This document shows, one piece after another, positions 63,115-64,000 of a stretch of 64,000 nt of DNA. Within the stretch, counting starts at the first letter, position 1. Each line of letters starts with the position of its first letter. Both the position numbers and the translations under genes were made by a program. This stretch comes from Isosphaeraceae bacterium (lineage in GTDB: Bacteria; Planctomycetota; Planctomycetia; Isosphaerales; Isosphaeraceae): the NCBI GenBank assembly GCA_031291845.1, contig JARLIH010000366.1:1-64000 (forward strand). The letters run 5' to 3'. Under the pieces are notes generated by a model that searched no databases, was not told where the DNA came from, and saw only the letters and a list, made by a program, of their open reading frames with translations.

Positions 63115-64000
63115 ACGTGTCGCACTCCTTTCTCGTTCCGGAACGTGCCGTCCGGGTCGAATGTGACGGGCGCCTGGGAGTGAACCAAGCTTGCCAAGTC
63201 GTCGGCCCCGCCCAACCATGCGCGGGCCAGGCGGCCGGGAGGTAACAGACTCAACAGGCCGACGACCGACGTCGTCGGCCGGGGGTTGAGCTCGATTACC
63301 GTCGCCCGGCAGTTTGCCTCATCATAAACAAAATCGACCCCGACAAACCCTCGCAAGCCCTCCACGGCGCGCACGGCGCGCGTAACGTCCGGCGTCAGCC
63401 AGTCGCGCGGGGCTGGGAGCTCACCCCCGTGATAGGAGACCCTCGCCCCGTTTATGGCGATCCGTTGCCGGCCCACGCCAATGAGCTGAGCCGACGCACT
63501 GGGACCGGCGAGGAAGCTCGCACTCAACGGAATGCCCGGCACATACGGTTGAAGGACGGCGGTTTCCATGGCCCGTGCGGCCTCGGGAACGAGGCCGGCA
63601 TTGGGGATCAAAAAGGTATCAAGTGAGCCTGCGCCATCGCGTGGCTTAAGGATCGCCGGATAAAGATGATCCTCGGGGAGCCGGTCCGCGGGTTGGACCA
63701 CGCGGCAGGGAGGGGTCGCGATGCCTTGCCGTACGAGATGCCTCTCGAAGATGAGTTTGTCCGCGGCCAGGGTGACCGCCTCGGCCGTCGACCCGAGCGA
63801 CTGGCCGCCTGCGCGACGGATGGCGCGGGCGCGTTCAGCAAGAATCCCGCCCGTCTCGGGGGCGATCGCGAGGGTATAATCCGCTCGGCCCGCGAGCGCC
63901 TCGAACAGGGGCAACTCTTCGCCCGCGCCGATGCGGACGATCTCCCACGGGCCGTCGTCGGCCGAAACCCGGTCGTCCAACGTGACGGTAACCCGAACAC
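63111..64000 (-). CDS. ATP-grasp ligase, MfnD-like, 5' end cut by window edge
   Basis: About 296 codons are visible; the frame stays open to the right edge (VRVTVTLDDRVSADD), so the gene is partial. Residues near TLAADKLIFERHLVRQGIATPPCRVV and PAILKPRDGAGSLDTFLI are the ATP-grasp domain, and FVGVDFVYDEANCRATVIELNPRPTTSVVG ends with the metal-binding Glu-Asn (ELNPR). Tyramine-glutamate ligase (MfnD) is an ATP-grasp enzyme found in methanofuran clusters and is the best candidate by context. It overlaps the next gene by ATGA. Confidence 0.85.
   Translation of the reverse strand, partial: VRVTVTLDDRVSADDGPWEIVRIGAGEELPLFEALAGRADYTLAIAPETGGILAERARAIRRAGGQSLGSTAEAVTLAADKLIFERHLVRQGIATPPCRVVQPADRLPEDHLYPAILKPRDGAGSLDTFLIPNAGLVPEAARAMETAVLQPYVPGIPLSASFLAGPSASAQLIGVGRQRIAINGARVSYHGGELPAPRDWLTPDVTRAVRAVEGLRGFVGVDFVYDEANCRATVIELNPRPTTSVVGLLSLLPPGRLARAWLGGADDLASLVHSQAPVTFDPDGTFRNEKGVRHV

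Noticed and set aside
1-64000. CRISPR arrays, insertion sequences, prophage, rRNA
   Set aside because: No spaced identical repeats, transposase, integrase, phage structural gene or rRNA segment was seen.

Overview
The window reads as chromosomal DNA of a high-GC planctomycete, most likely from the Isosphaeraceae/Gemmataceae side of the phylum. The markers are a DUF1559 pseudopilin-like protein, a 1,000-residue PVC-type CxxCH protein plus the wreck of a second one, an ECF sigma factor overlapping a Ser/Thr kinase gene, three sulfatase-family genes, a DUF1570 Tat protein, and a methanofuran-type C1-cofactor gene set. No phage, insertion sequence, CRISPR array or rRNA was seen. One tRNA gene, Leu(CAG), is present.

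Layout. 1-1945: a divergent redox unit, with an OhrR-like two-cysteine MarR regulator facing an F420-reductase-like gene and an SDR gene, and two matching dyads between them. 2209-5273: tRNA-Leu with promoter and hairpin, a proline-rich secreted protein, and xylose isomerase, with a perfect hairpin between the last two. 5528-6976: a pseudogene of a PVC heme protein. 7203-9224: DksA/TraR zinc-finger protein coupled to lspA, then a DUF1570 protein. 9484-13848: ECF sigma factor/kinase pair, a 20-bp perfect inverted repeat, and an orphan ABC-2 permease. 14083-17686: a tightly packed four-gene set (SIS isomerase, HAD phosphatase, an unrecognised 368-aa protein, PfkB kinase) that resembles activated-heptose synthesis without a nucleotidyltransferase. 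17819-20999: a membrane-anchored P-loop/pentapeptide-repeat protein followed by a PPK2 polyphosphate kinase. 21094-26113: two divergent sulfatases and a gamma-glutamyltransferase. 26369-32803: a 2,144-residue multi-spanning membrane protein.

32736-39522 is a minus-strand run of cell-surface genes: an acyltransferase broken by one TGA, a CHASE3 protein, an SGNH hydrolase, a membrane sulfatase and two small membrane proteins. 39688-44819 is a second minus-strand run: an AurF-like diiron protein, asparagine synthetase, a DJ-1/PfpI protein and an SDR. 45073-48025 holds a lipoprotein, the DUF1559 protein and a TPR protein. 48473-53657 has the intact PVC heme protein convergent with htpG. 54004-60759 is a plus-strand series of housekeeping and catabolic enzymes. 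61093-64000 is the methanofuran-type operon (ATP-grasp, MfnF-like, MfnE-like, small unknown), whose first gene runs off the right edge.

Functional identities rest on motifs read by eye. Start codons were chosen from ribosome-binding sites and from where the family's domain begins. Strongest candidates for something undescribed are the four-gene sugar-phosphate set, the P-loop/pentapeptide/PPK2 pair, the giant membrane protein, the OhrR-like control of an F420-reductase-like gene, and the AsnB/AurF pair.
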